In this document: one piece after another, positions 43,661 through 51,498 of the stretch
How the letters are laid out: the number at the start of each line of letters is the position of its first letter
Position numbering within the stretch: the stretch's first letter is position 1
Assembly (NCBI GenBank): GCA_025059045.1
Contig: JANXEA010000007.1
Location: 1-64,000, forward strand
From: Candidatus Bathyarchaeota archaeon
GTDB lineage: Archaea; Thermoproteota; Bathyarchaeia; Bathyarchaeales; DTEX01
Direction of reading: 5' to 3'
DNA length: 64,000 nucleotides
The notes under the pieces: model-generated
The model's database searches: none
Told to the model about the DNA's origin: nothing
Seen by the model: the letters and a program-made list of their open reading frames with translations, nothing else
Position numbers and translations under genes: made by a program

Positions 43661-44557
43661 ATGGCTCGTCTAGGTCTAAAGGTGAAACCATTGCATGAGA
43701 TCGAGAGCATGAGGGAAGGGCAAAATCAGGAAAAAAGCGTTGCGGTAGGGGAAATGTACTCCTCCATGTCGAATGCACTTAAATTATCACTGATATCCAT
43801 CAACGCCGCACTTTATGCCGTGGCTATATCTGTTACATCTCCGATTCCGACGCCATGGGGGGTGGGCCACTTTAGACCCGGCGTAGTTATACCGGCGTTC
43901 TTTTCTCTCGTCTTCGGCCCGCTGGTTGGAGGCTTAGGCGCCGCTATAGGCTGCTTTATTGGAGACTTTGCACTCTCATTCTTCGGTTTAACAAACCCGT
44001 TACTTAGTCTTATAGCAGGAGTTCCAGGAAACTTTTTTGGCTTCTATCTTCTTGGATGGCTCATAACCAAGAACCGGTCACTCTCCTACTTCATTATTGC
44101 TAACCTTATAGCCTTGATCGTTGGAAATCTCATAGCCGCACTCGGAGTCCTAGCATATTTTTGGTTCATAGTTCCAGACTGGGCTGTATGGCCACTAGAG
44201 CTTAAAGCCACTGTAGTATCAGGACTCACAATCTTCTGGGTGACGACAATGGTGATATTCGTTGTCCCACTTGTTCCTATCCTTGTTGCCTACATAGAGC
44301 CTAGGCTCGAGAGAATAGGAGTTAAAGGGCTCTATAATCTTGAATGGAATGAATCCTCCTGCCTGCTTAGATCGTCCGGGTTTGTTGCAGCATTTTTAGC
44401 ACTTATATATTTTGTGGTCACGTTTGTTCCCGGTGGAAAAAATCTCTTCGCTGGAGTAGTCCCGCCTGAACTAATACTGATCTCTGCGGTAATAGTCCTC
44501 ATTTCCGGCGCATTATTCGCGGTCTATGCAAAGAAGATTGTTAAACCAGAAACCTAA
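43661..44557 (+). CDS. ECF transporter S-component-like membrane protein
   Basis: A protein of 298 residues from ATG 43661, with a short soluble N terminus and about seven to eight membrane helices. The FRPGVVIPAFFSLVFGPLVG and GGLGAAIGCFIGDFAL segments are typical of ECF-family substrate-specificity (S) components for vitamins. The open frame extends upstream to 43367, but that part is antisense to coaD and is rejected. Between coaD and a type II pantothenate kinase, pantothenate or pantetheine is the natural guess for its substrate. No ECF ATPase or T component is in this window; they may be shared and encoded elsewhere. Confidence 0.72.
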   Translation: MARLGLKVKPLHEIESMREGQNQEKSVAVGEMYSSMSNALKLSLISINAALYAVAISVTSPIPTPWGVGHFRPGVVIPAFFSLVFGPLVGGLGAAIGCFIGDFALSFFGLTNPLLSLIAGVPGNFFGFYLLGWLITKNRSLSYFIIANLIALIVGNLIAALGVLAYFWFIVPDWAVWPLELKATVVSGLTIFWVTTMVIFVVPLVPILVAYIEPRLERIGVKGLYNLEWNESSCLLRSSGFVAAFLALIYFVVTFVPGGKNLFAGVVPPELILISAVIVLISGALFAVYAKKIVKPET

Positions 44558-44607
44558 CACTTCAATATGGCTTTTCGAAACGGATCGGATGGGAGGATTA
44601 GATCTGA

Positions 44608-45501
44608 TTGATCTTGGGAGTAGACATTGGTGCGAGCACCGTAAAGCAGATTCTCCTAGATGGATCGGAGATTATTTTTAAGGGATTCTGCGAATTAAGC
44701 GGTGAGACCTTCGATCTGAAGAGTCTTCAGAACATAATCTCCGAGGCTGAGCGAAGATACGAAATCAAACTGGTGGCGCTCTCAGGCGGAGGTTCTAGAA
44801 TGATTAATGAAAGTCCCCTAGGAAAGACAGTGATAAAAGTGGATGAAATATCGGCTATAGGAATAGGCGGCTTGCGATTAACGGGAAAGGATAAGGGGCT
44901 GGTCGTGAGTGCTGGTACAGGAACCGCAATGGTCGCCGTCTATGAAAATGGAAGAATCATAAAGCATGTTGGAGGGACGGGCGTAGGCGGCGGAACTCTG
45001 CTCGGTCTTTCTAGGAAATTGATCGGCGTAGGTGACTTCAGTCTGCTTGAGAGAATCGCCTCTCAGGGGAGAGCGGGAAAAGTGGACCTAACAGTCTGTG
45101 ACATTGCAGGTGGACCAGTAGGAATAATCCCCGCAGATGCAACAGCCTCAAATTTTGGAAAGGTTTCAGCTGACTCGTCTAAGGAAGATATTGCAGCAGG
45201 CATATTTAATATGGTTTCGCAGGTCATTGGGGTTCTCGCCGCCATGGCTGCAAAGGCATATGGGCTGGAGAATGATGTGATTCTCACCGGGGGACTGGCA
45301 AGGAGTAAGCTAATCACGCAAAACGTTACAACGACGGCTAATCTCTTCGGCGTTAAGGTCAATGTGCCAAAAGACCCTGAATACTGCGCGGCGGTCGGCG
45401 CGGCGCATTATGCTCTAACCAAAAAATTAGATGAAAAAGATGAGAATATCATGAGAACAAAAATAGGCTCTGATGATAGATGCTTTAGCGTAAAGTTTTA
45501 A
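44608..45501 (+). CDS. coaW: Type II pantothenate kinase (CoaW-like)
   Basis: A 297-residue ASKHA kinase. The phosphate-1 loop is GVDIGASTVKQILLDG, followed by ALSGGGSRMI. The hallmark SAGTGTAMVAVYENG and KHVGGTGVGGGTLLGLSRKL follow, then DATASNFGKV and ILTGGLARSKL. The order and sequence match S. aureus CoaW from memory. It should phosphorylate pantothenate or pantetheine. Most archaea instead use pantoate kinase and phosphopantothenate synthetase, so this looks like a salvage enzyme. TTG 44608 is the start; GGGAGG lies about 10 bases before it. It is 50 bp downstream of the ECF-like gene and likely cotranscribed. Confidence 0.85.
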   Translation: MILGVDIGASTVKQILLDGSEIIFKGFCELSGETFDLKSLQNIISEAERRYEIKLVALSGGGSRMINESPLGKTVIKVDEISAIGIGGLRLTGKDKGLVVSAGTGTAMVAVYENGRIIKHVGGTGVGGGTLLGLSRKLIGVGDFSLLERIASQGRAGKVDLTVCDIAGGPVGIIPADATASNFGKVSADSSKEDIAAGIFNMVSQVIGVLAAMAAKAYGLENDVILTGGLARSKLITQNVTTTANLFGVKVNVPKDPEYCAAVGAAHYALTKKLDEKDENIMRTKIGSDDRCFSVKF

Positions 45502-45559
45502 TGCAAGTATCTGGGAATTTGCTTAGCAGCCATCTAGGAAAGTTTGAGGAGACTTGTGT

Positions 45560-46105
45560 TTGACTGACGGTTCACTCCTTGATAGGAAAGTTGAAGTTCT
45601 ATTGAAGTTAAGGAAGTATAGGCTTTTGGAGAGGGAGGAGTCTGAGGAAGGAGCCTTCCTGAAGGTTGAGAGCCCGAGAGGCAAGAGGCTGCTGGTCTGG
45701 GCATTAAAGGGTGTTGATACGATAGGCATAAAATACATTAATATGCTATCCAAGAAAGTTAAGAGCCTTGGGTTTGATGGTGGGGTCCTGATCTCTACAG
45801 GAAAGTACACGTACTCCGCGAAGTCAAATGCTAGAAAGCGCGGGATAGAACTTGTTCCACCAAACTTCCCCTCATTCGATATATTTGAGCATTTTCTCGT
45901 CCCCAAACATGAGATACTTTCGCCCGAGGAGAAGGAGGAAGTCCTCAAGAAATACAAGGTTGAACCTTATCAGCTGCCCCTTATAAAGGTATCGGATCCA
46001 ATCGCTAAAGTGATAGGGGCTAGGGTCGGCGATCTCGTAAAGATCACTCGAAAAAGCCCGACAGCTGGCGAGTATATTTCTTACCGATATGTGGTTGAGG
46101 GTTAA
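45560..46105 (+). CDS. rpoH: RNA polymerase subunit H (Rpb5) with an N-terminal domain
   Basis: The C-terminal 80 residues are a canonical archaeal RpoH/Rpb5: FEHFLVPKHEILSPEEKEEV, YQLPLIKVSDPIAKVIGARV, VKITRKSPTAGEYISYRYVV. Archaeal RpoH is usually only this domain. Here about 100 residues precede it, with LLVWALKGVDTIGIKYINML, GFDGGVLISTGKYTYSAKSN and ARKRGIELVPPN. This looks like the restriction-endonuclease-like fold that forms the N-terminal jaw domain of eukaryotic RPB5. TTG 45560, preceded by GAGGAG at 8 bases, is preferred; TTG 45554 is also open. It is not next to rpoB or rpoA, unlike the usual archaeal order. Confidence 0.88.
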   Translation: MTDGSLLDRKVEVLLKLRKYRLLEREESEEGAFLKVESPRGKRLLVWALKGVDTIGIKYINMLSKKVKSLGFDGGVLISTGKYTYSAKSNARKRGIELVPPNFPSFDIFEHFLVPKHEILSPEEKEEVLKKYKVEPYQLPLIKVSDPIAKVIGARVGDLVKITRKSPTAGEYISYRYVVEG

Positions 46106-46131
46106 TGGGAGAATGCCGACTCCACTTCGGT

Positions 46132-46404
46132 TCAGATCCCCATTTTGATCTCGTATAATATGACAAGGGCTTCTCCGAGGGGTATTCCAAGCTTAACTGC
46201 GAGTTTTCTAGGTGTTAACTGGGGAAGTTCATTCAACATTTTCTCGGCAACGTATGCTTTATGATATCTATACATTGGCATCGAATGTACCGTCTCAACA
46301 AGGATTGGCCAAAGCGGATCATTCAAGTATTTCTCAATTTCGTCGCTCATACTTGCAATCTCCAGATAGTCTATTTCACCATCAACCCTGTTCACCACAT
46401 CCAA
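46132..46404 (-). CDS. Small helical protein with a helix-turn-helix-like end
   Basis: A 90-residue soluble protein. The N-terminal half is acidic and helical (DEIEKYLNDPLWPILVETVH); the C-terminal half (LTPRKLAVKLGIPLGEALVI) looks like a helix-turn-helix. I do not recognise a named family. It is downstream of the thiolase/DUF35 pair on the same strand, after a short gap, and convergent with rpoH. Confidence 0.5.
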   Translation of the reverse strand: MDVVNRVDGEIDYLEIASMSDEIEKYLNDPLWPILVETVHSMPMYRYHKAYVAEKMLNELPQLTPRKLAVKLGIPLGEALVILYEIKMGI

Positions 46405-46432
46405 AGATTTTTTGATAAGTCCTCTTCTGGCT

Positions 46433-46852
46433 TTACTGCTCGCCTTTGCTTTTTACTGGTCTAAAATAGTACCTAGGCCACTGCGGCCATGTCGCTGGGG
46501 CTGTGGTCTCAAATTCAACCTCAAGCTCCATCCCTATCTCCGCATCATTGTTCGGCAAGCCCTTTATTATGCCGGGAAGCCTAGGTCCATCCTCGAGCTC
46601 GACGATACCATAGACGTATGGAGCTAAGTGTTGAAACTCTTCTGGCGCAACATAGATGACGGTGTAGGTTATGAGCTTCCCACGAGTCTTAATCTCGGTC
46701 CAACCCATTTCCCTGGAATCACATTTAGGGCAAATCGGTTTTGGCGGTATGATTTTTAAGCCGCAATGCTTGCACTCGGCTGCCATCAGCTTCTTCTCGC
46801 CGATGAATTTATAGAATTGCTCAATCGTTAAAGGAGATACAACATTTTCCAT
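46433..46852 (-). CDS. DUF35 zinc-ribbon/OB-fold acyl-CoA partner protein
   Basis: A 139-residue protein from ATG 46852, placed just after a strong AGGAGGTGAGG site. The N-terminal helix is IEQFYKFIGEKKLMAAECKH, the rubredoxin-like ribbon is CKHCG...CPKC, and the OB fold has RGKLITYTVIYVAPEEF. Archaeal DUF35 proteins bridge thiolase and HMG-CoA synthase. Here the thiolase is adjacent but HMG-CoA synthase is not in this window. The longer open frame (to 46882) starts inside the thiolase gene. Confidence 0.85.
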   Translation of the reverse strand: MENVVSPLTIEQFYKFIGEKKLMAAECKHCGLKIIPPKPICPKCDSREMGWTEIKTRGKLITYTVIYVAPEEFQHLAPYVYGIVELEDGPRLPGIIKGLPNNDAEIGMELEVEFETTAPATWPQWPRYYFRPVKSKGEQ

Positions 46853-46859
46853 TTTTTCC

Positions 46860-48029
46860 TCACCTCCTATAAATGTGCACAAAGCATGTTGCGCCGCTAC
46901 CGCCTATATTATGTGTTAACCCTATTTGGCAATCGTCCACCTGCCTCTTATCTGCCTCTCCAGTTAACTGTAGGAAGATTTCGTATAGCTGAGCGACGCC
47001 AGTTGCGCCTACCGGATGCCCCTTAGCCTTGAGGCCGCCACTCGTATTGACGGGCAACTCGCCTTCAAGCGTTGGTGCGCCGTCCTCAATGAATTTCCCT
47101 CCCTCCCCTTCACTGCAGAAGCCAAGATCCTCATATGCGATGAGCTCCGCTATTGTGAAGCAATCATGCACCTCGGCTACGTCAATATCCTGAGGCTTGA
47201 CCCCTGCCATAGAATATGCCTCGCTTGCTGCTAACCTAGCCGCTTTGATGCTTGTCAAATTTTCCCTCTCATAAAGACCTAAGCAGTCGGTTCCATGTCC
47301 GGACCCTATTATGTATATGGGATCATCCGTGAACTTCTTCGCGATCTCAGGCCTGGTAAGAACTGCGCAGCTAGCTCCATCTGAGATCAGTGAGCAGTCG
47401 TATAGCTTGAGTGGATCAGCGATCTTTCTTGATTCAAGAACCTTGTCAACCGTAACTTCTTTTTGCATGTGCGCCTTGGGATTCAGGCTCCCATTATGAT
47501 GATTTTTAACAGCTATAAGAGCCATCTGCTCCTCAGTAGTCCCATACCTGTACATATGTGCCCTAGCCATTAAGGCGAAGAGCCCTGGGAATGTGACGCC
47601 ATTCCACTGCTCAAATGGGAAGTCTGCGGCCATGCCCAGATACTCGGTCGCCTCTGCTGTGGACCTTTTTGTCATCTTCTCGAAACCGCCGACCAAAACG
47701 ACATCAACTAGACCGGAGAGAATGCTGAAGATCCCGAGCCTTATCGCGGCGCCCGAAGATGCGCAGGCAACCTCAGTCCTTACAGATGGAACGGGTAGAA
47801 GCCCTGCCCACTCTGAGGCAAGGGGAGCCAAATGGCCTTGATGTTCAAAAGACTCGCTCATAACACCAATAATCATTGATTTTATGTCCCTTCTCGGATT
47901 GAGGTTTGGGCACCTATCAAACGCTTCCCTAACAGCCTCAGCAAACAACTCCCTCCCAGTCAGATCCTCCATCTTACCGAACCTTGAAATACCAGCCGTC
48001 ACAACTGCCGCAAGGGGTCTTCCTCTCAT
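46860..48029 (-). CDS. Thiolase-family acetyl-CoA acetyltransferase
   Basis: A 389-residue thiolase from ATG 48029 (MRGRPLAAVV), preceded by GGGAGG. The acylated cysteine is in RTEVACASSGAAIRLG (about residue 86), HDCFTIAEL supplies the catalytic histidine, and the terminal GGLKAKGHPVGATGVAQLYE and NIGGSGATCFVHIY complete the site. Such archaeal thiolases supply acetoacetyl-CoA for isoprenoid lipids together with DUF35. Substrate could also be a longer acyl-CoA. It is separated from the DUF35 gene by only 7 bp. Confidence 0.88.
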   Translation of the reverse strand: MRGRPLAAVVTAGISRFGKMEDLTGRELFAEAVREAFDRCPNLNPRRDIKSMIIGVMSESFEHQGHLAPLASEWAGLLPVPSVRTEVACASSGAAIRLGIFSILSGLVDVVLVGGFEKMTKRSTAEATEYLGMAADFPFEQWNGVTFPGLFALMARAHMYRYGTTEEQMALIAVKNHHNGSLNPKAHMQKEVTVDKVLESRKIADPLKLYDCSLISDGASCAVLTRPEIAKKFTDDPIYIIGSGHGTDCLGLYERENLTSIKAARLAASEAYSMAGVKPQDIDVAEVHDCFTIAELIAYEDLGFCSEGEGGKFIEDGAPTLEGELPVNTSGGLKAKGHPVGATGVAQLYEIFLQLTGEADKRQVDDCQIGLTHNIGGSGATCFVHIYRR

Positions 48030-48277
48030 ATTTTTTCCTCCCAAGACTTGACTTTCTAGATGATTTTCTATGCTAATTCAACTTTGACGAATATATTCTT
48101 ACTGTAAATATCTGCTTTCACACTTAACAGATTAACATTAAAGAGTTGAATACCTGGGGAAATGATGCCCAGGTCATGTGATTCTTCCTTAATGGGTGGA
48201 GATCGCCCTAACCAAGGCTTTTGGAACATTAAACTAATAAAACACTTCATTTACTGAGATATCTAGACCGCATGTAA

Positions 48278-48368
48278 GCCCCGGTGGCTTAGTGGGTTAG
48301 AGCAACGGCCTTGTAACAAAACGCAGGAGAGCCGTGGATCGCGGGTTCAAATCCCGCCCGGGGCTCCA
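48278..48368 (+). tRNA. tRNA-Thr(TGT) with a 14-nt canonical intron
   Basis: The acceptor GCCCCGG pairs with CCGGGGC, the T arm is GCGGGTTCAAATCCCGC, and CCA is encoded (48366-48368). Anticodon TGT lies at 48312-48314 in loop CTTGTAA. The stem ACGGC/GCCGT closes after removing 14 bases (48316-48329) between positions 37 and 38, the standard intron site. Confidence 0.92.
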
Positions 48369-48719
48369 TTACCTCTAGCTCTGAAGCCTTTTCCATACCC
48401 TCGATTTTAAAGTCCTATAGGATTGAATGCTCGTGAATTAAAGGACATACATTGATGCACTAAGAGACTTGAGACTGCACGTTTCTATTGGGAAGCCATA
48501 CGCCAAATTTTCAGATGGAGTTTAGTATTTACTGGGTGCAAAATAAGGGGTCTGTGACCAATTTAATGATATGTTGAATTTCGGCTATCAAGTTAGTCTG
48601 CGACACTTGTCTTAAGGGTAGGCTGGAAGTTGGTAAGCCTAAAAAGTATGAGCCTAAACTGGGAAAAGAGAAGGCGGCTTATTTTGAGGCATAACTTTTA
48701 TGTATGCGTTTGATATCTT
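48369..48719. other. Intergenic region before the toxin-antitoxin pair
   Basis: About 350 bases. A 38-codon frame ending at about 48692 (DTCLKGRLEVGKPKKYEPKL) is protein-like but has no start codon and may be a remnant. A TATA-like AACTTTTATG at about 48690-48700 lies some 25 bases before the antitoxin start. Nothing else was recognised. Confidence 0.35.
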
Positions 48720-49055
48720 TTGTTTACGGTGGCGAATTTGGCTCTTAAGCCTTTAGCCGTAAGAATCCCAGAAGAAATAGAGAAGGAGATTCAAGAAGTG
48801 GTTGAACGAGAAGGTTTGGATAAGGCTACGGTTGTTAGGACGCTTCTTGAGTTGGGTATTGGTGAATGGCGTAAACAAACAGCCCTAGAGCTGCTACGTG
48901 ATGGAAAAGTAACTTTTGCTAAGGCTGCTGAGATGGCTAAGCTTTCCCTTTGGGAGTTTGGCGACTTGGTGAAGCAGCGCAATGTTGAGTGGGTTAGATA
49001 TTCGCCAGAAGAAATTGAGGAGGATTTTAAAGAGGCTTCTGCGGCGGCAGAGTAG
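48720..49055 (+). CDS. UPF0175-family antitoxin
   Basis: A 111-residue protein. A ribbon-helix-helix-like N terminus (LAVRIPEEIEKEIQEVVERE, LDKATVVRTLLELGI) joins the UPF0175 module EWRKQTALELLRDGKVTFAK followed by AAEMAKLSLWEFGDLVKQRN. UPF0175 proteins are antitoxins of DUF3368 PIN-like toxins, which is exactly the next gene (2-bp gap). TTG 48720 or GTG 48729 may be the start. It should bind its own promoter. Confidence 0.82.
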   Translation: MFTVANLALKPLAVRIPEEIEKEIQEVVEREGLDKATVVRTLLELGIGEWRKQTALELLRDGKVTFAKAAEMAKLSLWEFGDLVKQRNVEWVRYSPEEIEEDFKEASAAAE

Positions 49056-49057
49056 AA

Positions 49058-49570
49058 ATGAAGCCGCTTGTGTTCAATTCGACTCCATTAATTTATATAA
49101 CGAAGATTGGGTTGAGCAGAATTTTTGAAGAATTAGAAGGCGAAAAGTTAACTTCTCCTAGAGTTAAATGTGAGGTTGTGGATGAAGGCAAGCGTAAGGG
49201 CATCGCAGATGCAATCATTTTAGAAAGACTATTTCAAAAGTATGTTTTTAAGATTGTGAAACCTGGAAATGCAAGCCTCTTGGAAACCCTTTTGCAAACG
49301 AGGGGTCTTCATGTGACTGATGCTGAAGTTTTAGTTATAGCGAAAGAACGCGGCGGAATAGCCGTAATAGATGATGAAGTTACACGAAAGACGGCAAAAA
49401 TTTATGGGATGGCTTACGCTGGGACCCCGTACATTTTGGTTAAGGCGTTTTCTCAAGGGCTCACTACAAAGGAAAAGACGAAACAGGCGATAAATGATAT
49501 GGTTTTCGCTGGGTGGAGATGCAGCATTGAAACTTACGCGAAAATTATGGAAAGCCTAGAAAAGCTGTGA
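49058..49570 (+). CDS. DUF3368 PIN-like toxin
   Basis: A 170-residue PIN-fold protein of the DUF3368 group. It begins VFNSTPLIYITKIGLSRIF, with Asn in place of the first PIN aspartate, as is common for DUF3368. TDAEVLVIAKERGGIAVIDD and EVTRKTAKIYG hold the other acidic residues. The last part (GLTTKEKTKQAINDMVFAGW) is helical. It forms a toxin-antitoxin pair with the UPF0175 gene; RNA cleavage is the expected activity. Confidence 0.85.
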   Translation: MKPLVFNSTPLIYITKIGLSRIFEELEGEKLTSPRVKCEVVDEGKRKGIADAIILERLFQKYVFKIVKPGNASLLETLLQTRGLHVTDAEVLVIAKERGGIAVIDDEVTRKTAKIYGMAYAGTPYILVKAFSQGLTTKEKTKQAINDMVFAGWRCSIETYAKIMESLEKL

Positions 49571-49585
49571 TAGAGTAAGGAATGA

Positions 49586-50505
49586 GTGTTAGGCTTCATA
49601 GCAATGTTAATGGTATCCTTCTACATTGTGGGCTGGCCTATTATCTGGACTCTTCCAATATTACTGCTGTTCTTCGCCGTCGCTATCGGTCAGCTAAGAA
49701 TAGTTGCGGTGGGCGCGTCATTCCTCTTTGCAACATAGGGTTTTGTTAACTTTGATCCCAACCAGCTATTCGGTTAACTGAATGCTGTTATTCGTTATAT
49801 TGCACTGTTTCTTCTCCAATTAACGGGGATAACAGGCCCGTGGCATACTATGGAGCCCACTGTAAATACATGGTGCATCTTTTGTGGAGGGTTTGTAGAA
49901 CATGGTGGCGGCTGATTATGGGCGCCATATCATCCCTTCTTGCATTCTATATTGCAAGTAAGGTGAAGTTAAGAGGAAGGGAGGTCTTGAGTGCGATTCT
50001 AATATTCACGCCGTTATCAATACTTTCCTTCGACTTATGGCATATATTATCACTATACCTTACAAATGTAGACTCAGGACTATTTTTCTCTAGGAGCCTG
50101 ACGGGAAAAGTTCTGCAGAGAGCTTTTCTAAGGGCGATAGGCTCAGTAGGCTTCGACTGGCCCGCGGCACCGGATGCTTGGGCCGTCAAATTGACATTCA
50201 TTTTTCTTGGTATGTTGATAACGACTATCCTTTATACTCTTAGAGACAGGTATCCGTGGTTTAGAATCTCTCCTGAAGGCTTCTGGTTTGGTGTAGCTAT
50301 GGGCCCGACATGGACACTCTCATTGTCAATGCTGATTCTGAAATATGTTGCAACAAGGATTTGTGGAGCAAAGTTTTATGAGGAAATAGCCCAGCCAGTA
50401 GCCATAGGCATTATTCTCGCTTTCGGAGCGAACGTGCTGATACAGCATTCTCTCCAGTTGTCTTATAAGTGGCGAACCGCATTTGGGATAAATTACTCTC
50501 CTTGA
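49586..50505 (+). pseudogene. Decayed multi-helix membrane protein gene
   Basis: Two open pieces carry parts of one polytopic membrane protein. The first (49586-49738, GTG start: VLGFIAMLMVSFYIVGWPII to VGASFLFAT) ends at TAG. The second (49840-50505) holds LSAILIFTPLSILSFDLWHI, AVKLTFIFLGMLITTILYTL, WFRISPEGFWFGVAMGPTWT and AIGIILAFGANVLIQHS. Between them the frame is broken by stops. The pattern recalls large OPT-like/DUF6785 membrane proteins, which have over 600 residues, but this is only a resemblance. The N-terminal half is missing. Confidence 0.6.
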
Positions 50506-50647
50506 GTAAGATATGCGTTGAATGCCTCCAGCTTAACCGCTATTGCCATTTTTAGACGTGTAAAAATTTTAGTTGTAGGAAACCGAACTGTGCTAACTGC
50601 CATATCTACAAAAGGCTTTTCTAAGACAACCATAAAAGATACTTCGG

Positions 50648-51469
50648 GTGAATCCGTTGTCGATATCTTCTAAGCTTGCGGACTACGAGGGAACGAAAGA
50701 GCTGCTTGACAGGTTAAGCACCGAGGAGCTTCGACAGCTCGCAGAAAAGAATAATATTGCCCTTCAAAGGGAGGATCTTGAAGGTAAGGTTAGACCGGTA
50801 ACATCGAGAGAAGAGATTGTTGAGATACTTGTCAATTCGGAATTTAAAGAATCCGACCTCATAAACTTACTTGGAATAAATAGGCTTACAAAGGAGGAGC
50901 TTCTGAACCAGATGACTCTCAGCCAATTGAGGCAACTAGCGAAGGAGACAGGGGTCTCATTAGAGATCTCAACGTTTTTGGGAACGAAAAAGGCTGAGAA
51001 AAAGAGGGATATGATCAAAGCGTTAAGTGTTCTTTCTGAACAGAAGGTTAGAGAATATGCCAACAAGATAGGGCTGATCGGAAAAGCGAAGAAGAGTGCA
51101 ATTAAGAGAAGACTCGCTAAGCCAGGAGTGAGAAGGACAAAGGCTAAGGCGAAAATGGAGGAGCGCAGGATAGCGAAGAAAAAGGTGAAGGAGAGGGAGA
51201 AGACCGCCATTGCAAAGGCGAAACCGAAGATGCCTCCCTCACTACTGAAGGAGCCTACGCAGCCTCCGCCAAAGGCTATCATTAAAGAAGAGGTTCCTGT
51301 TTCCGAGACCCCAAAGAAAGCTATTGGAATCGTTGAAGAGTTCGTGAGTGAAAGAATTATCGAAAGGAGGGTTGTTCGAAGGAAAGCTGTTATTTCAACT
51401 TCGAGGAGAAAAGATAAGAAGGGGGTCTCAGAAGCCCAGAAAAGGGAAGATGAAGCAGAAGTAAAATAA
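50648..51469 (+). CDS. Lysine-rich protein with repeated SAP/HeH-like motifs
   Basis: A 273-residue protein from GTG 50648. Three related helix pairs are visible: LSTEELRQLAEKNNIAL (about 23-39), MTLSQLRQLAKETGVSLE (about 89-106) and LSEQKVREYANKIGLIGK (about 128-145). They resemble SAP or HeH DNA-binding motifs. Residues 145-205 are very lysine/arginine/alanine-rich (KAKAKMEERRIAKKKVKERE), then proline-rich, then a mixed charged end. Such a layout suits a chromatin or nucleoid-associated protein. I cannot assign a specific family. Confidence 0.65.
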   Translation: MNPLSISSKLADYEGTKELLDRLSTEELRQLAEKNNIALQREDLEGKVRPVTSREEIVEILVNSEFKESDLINLLGINRLTKEELLNQMTLSQLRQLAKETGVSLEISTFLGTKKAEKKRDMIKALSVLSEQKVREYANKIGLIGKAKKSAIKRRLAKPGVRRTKAKAKMEERRIAKKKVKEREKTAIAKAKPKMPPSLLKEPTQPPPKAIIKEEVPVSETPKKAIGIVEEFVSERIIERRVVRRKAVISTSRRKDKKGVSEAQKREDEAEVK

Positions 51470-51498
51470 TGGCAAATGTATAATGAGCAAATGAGAGC

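Noticed and set aside
46106-46145. tRNA T-arm-like sequence (GGTTCAGATCC)
   Set aside because: No acceptor or anticodon arms; it overlaps the end of a minus-strand gene.
46853-46882. Upstream start for the DUF35 gene
   Set aside because: It lies inside the thiolase gene; the Shine-Dalgarno and ATG 46852 follow.
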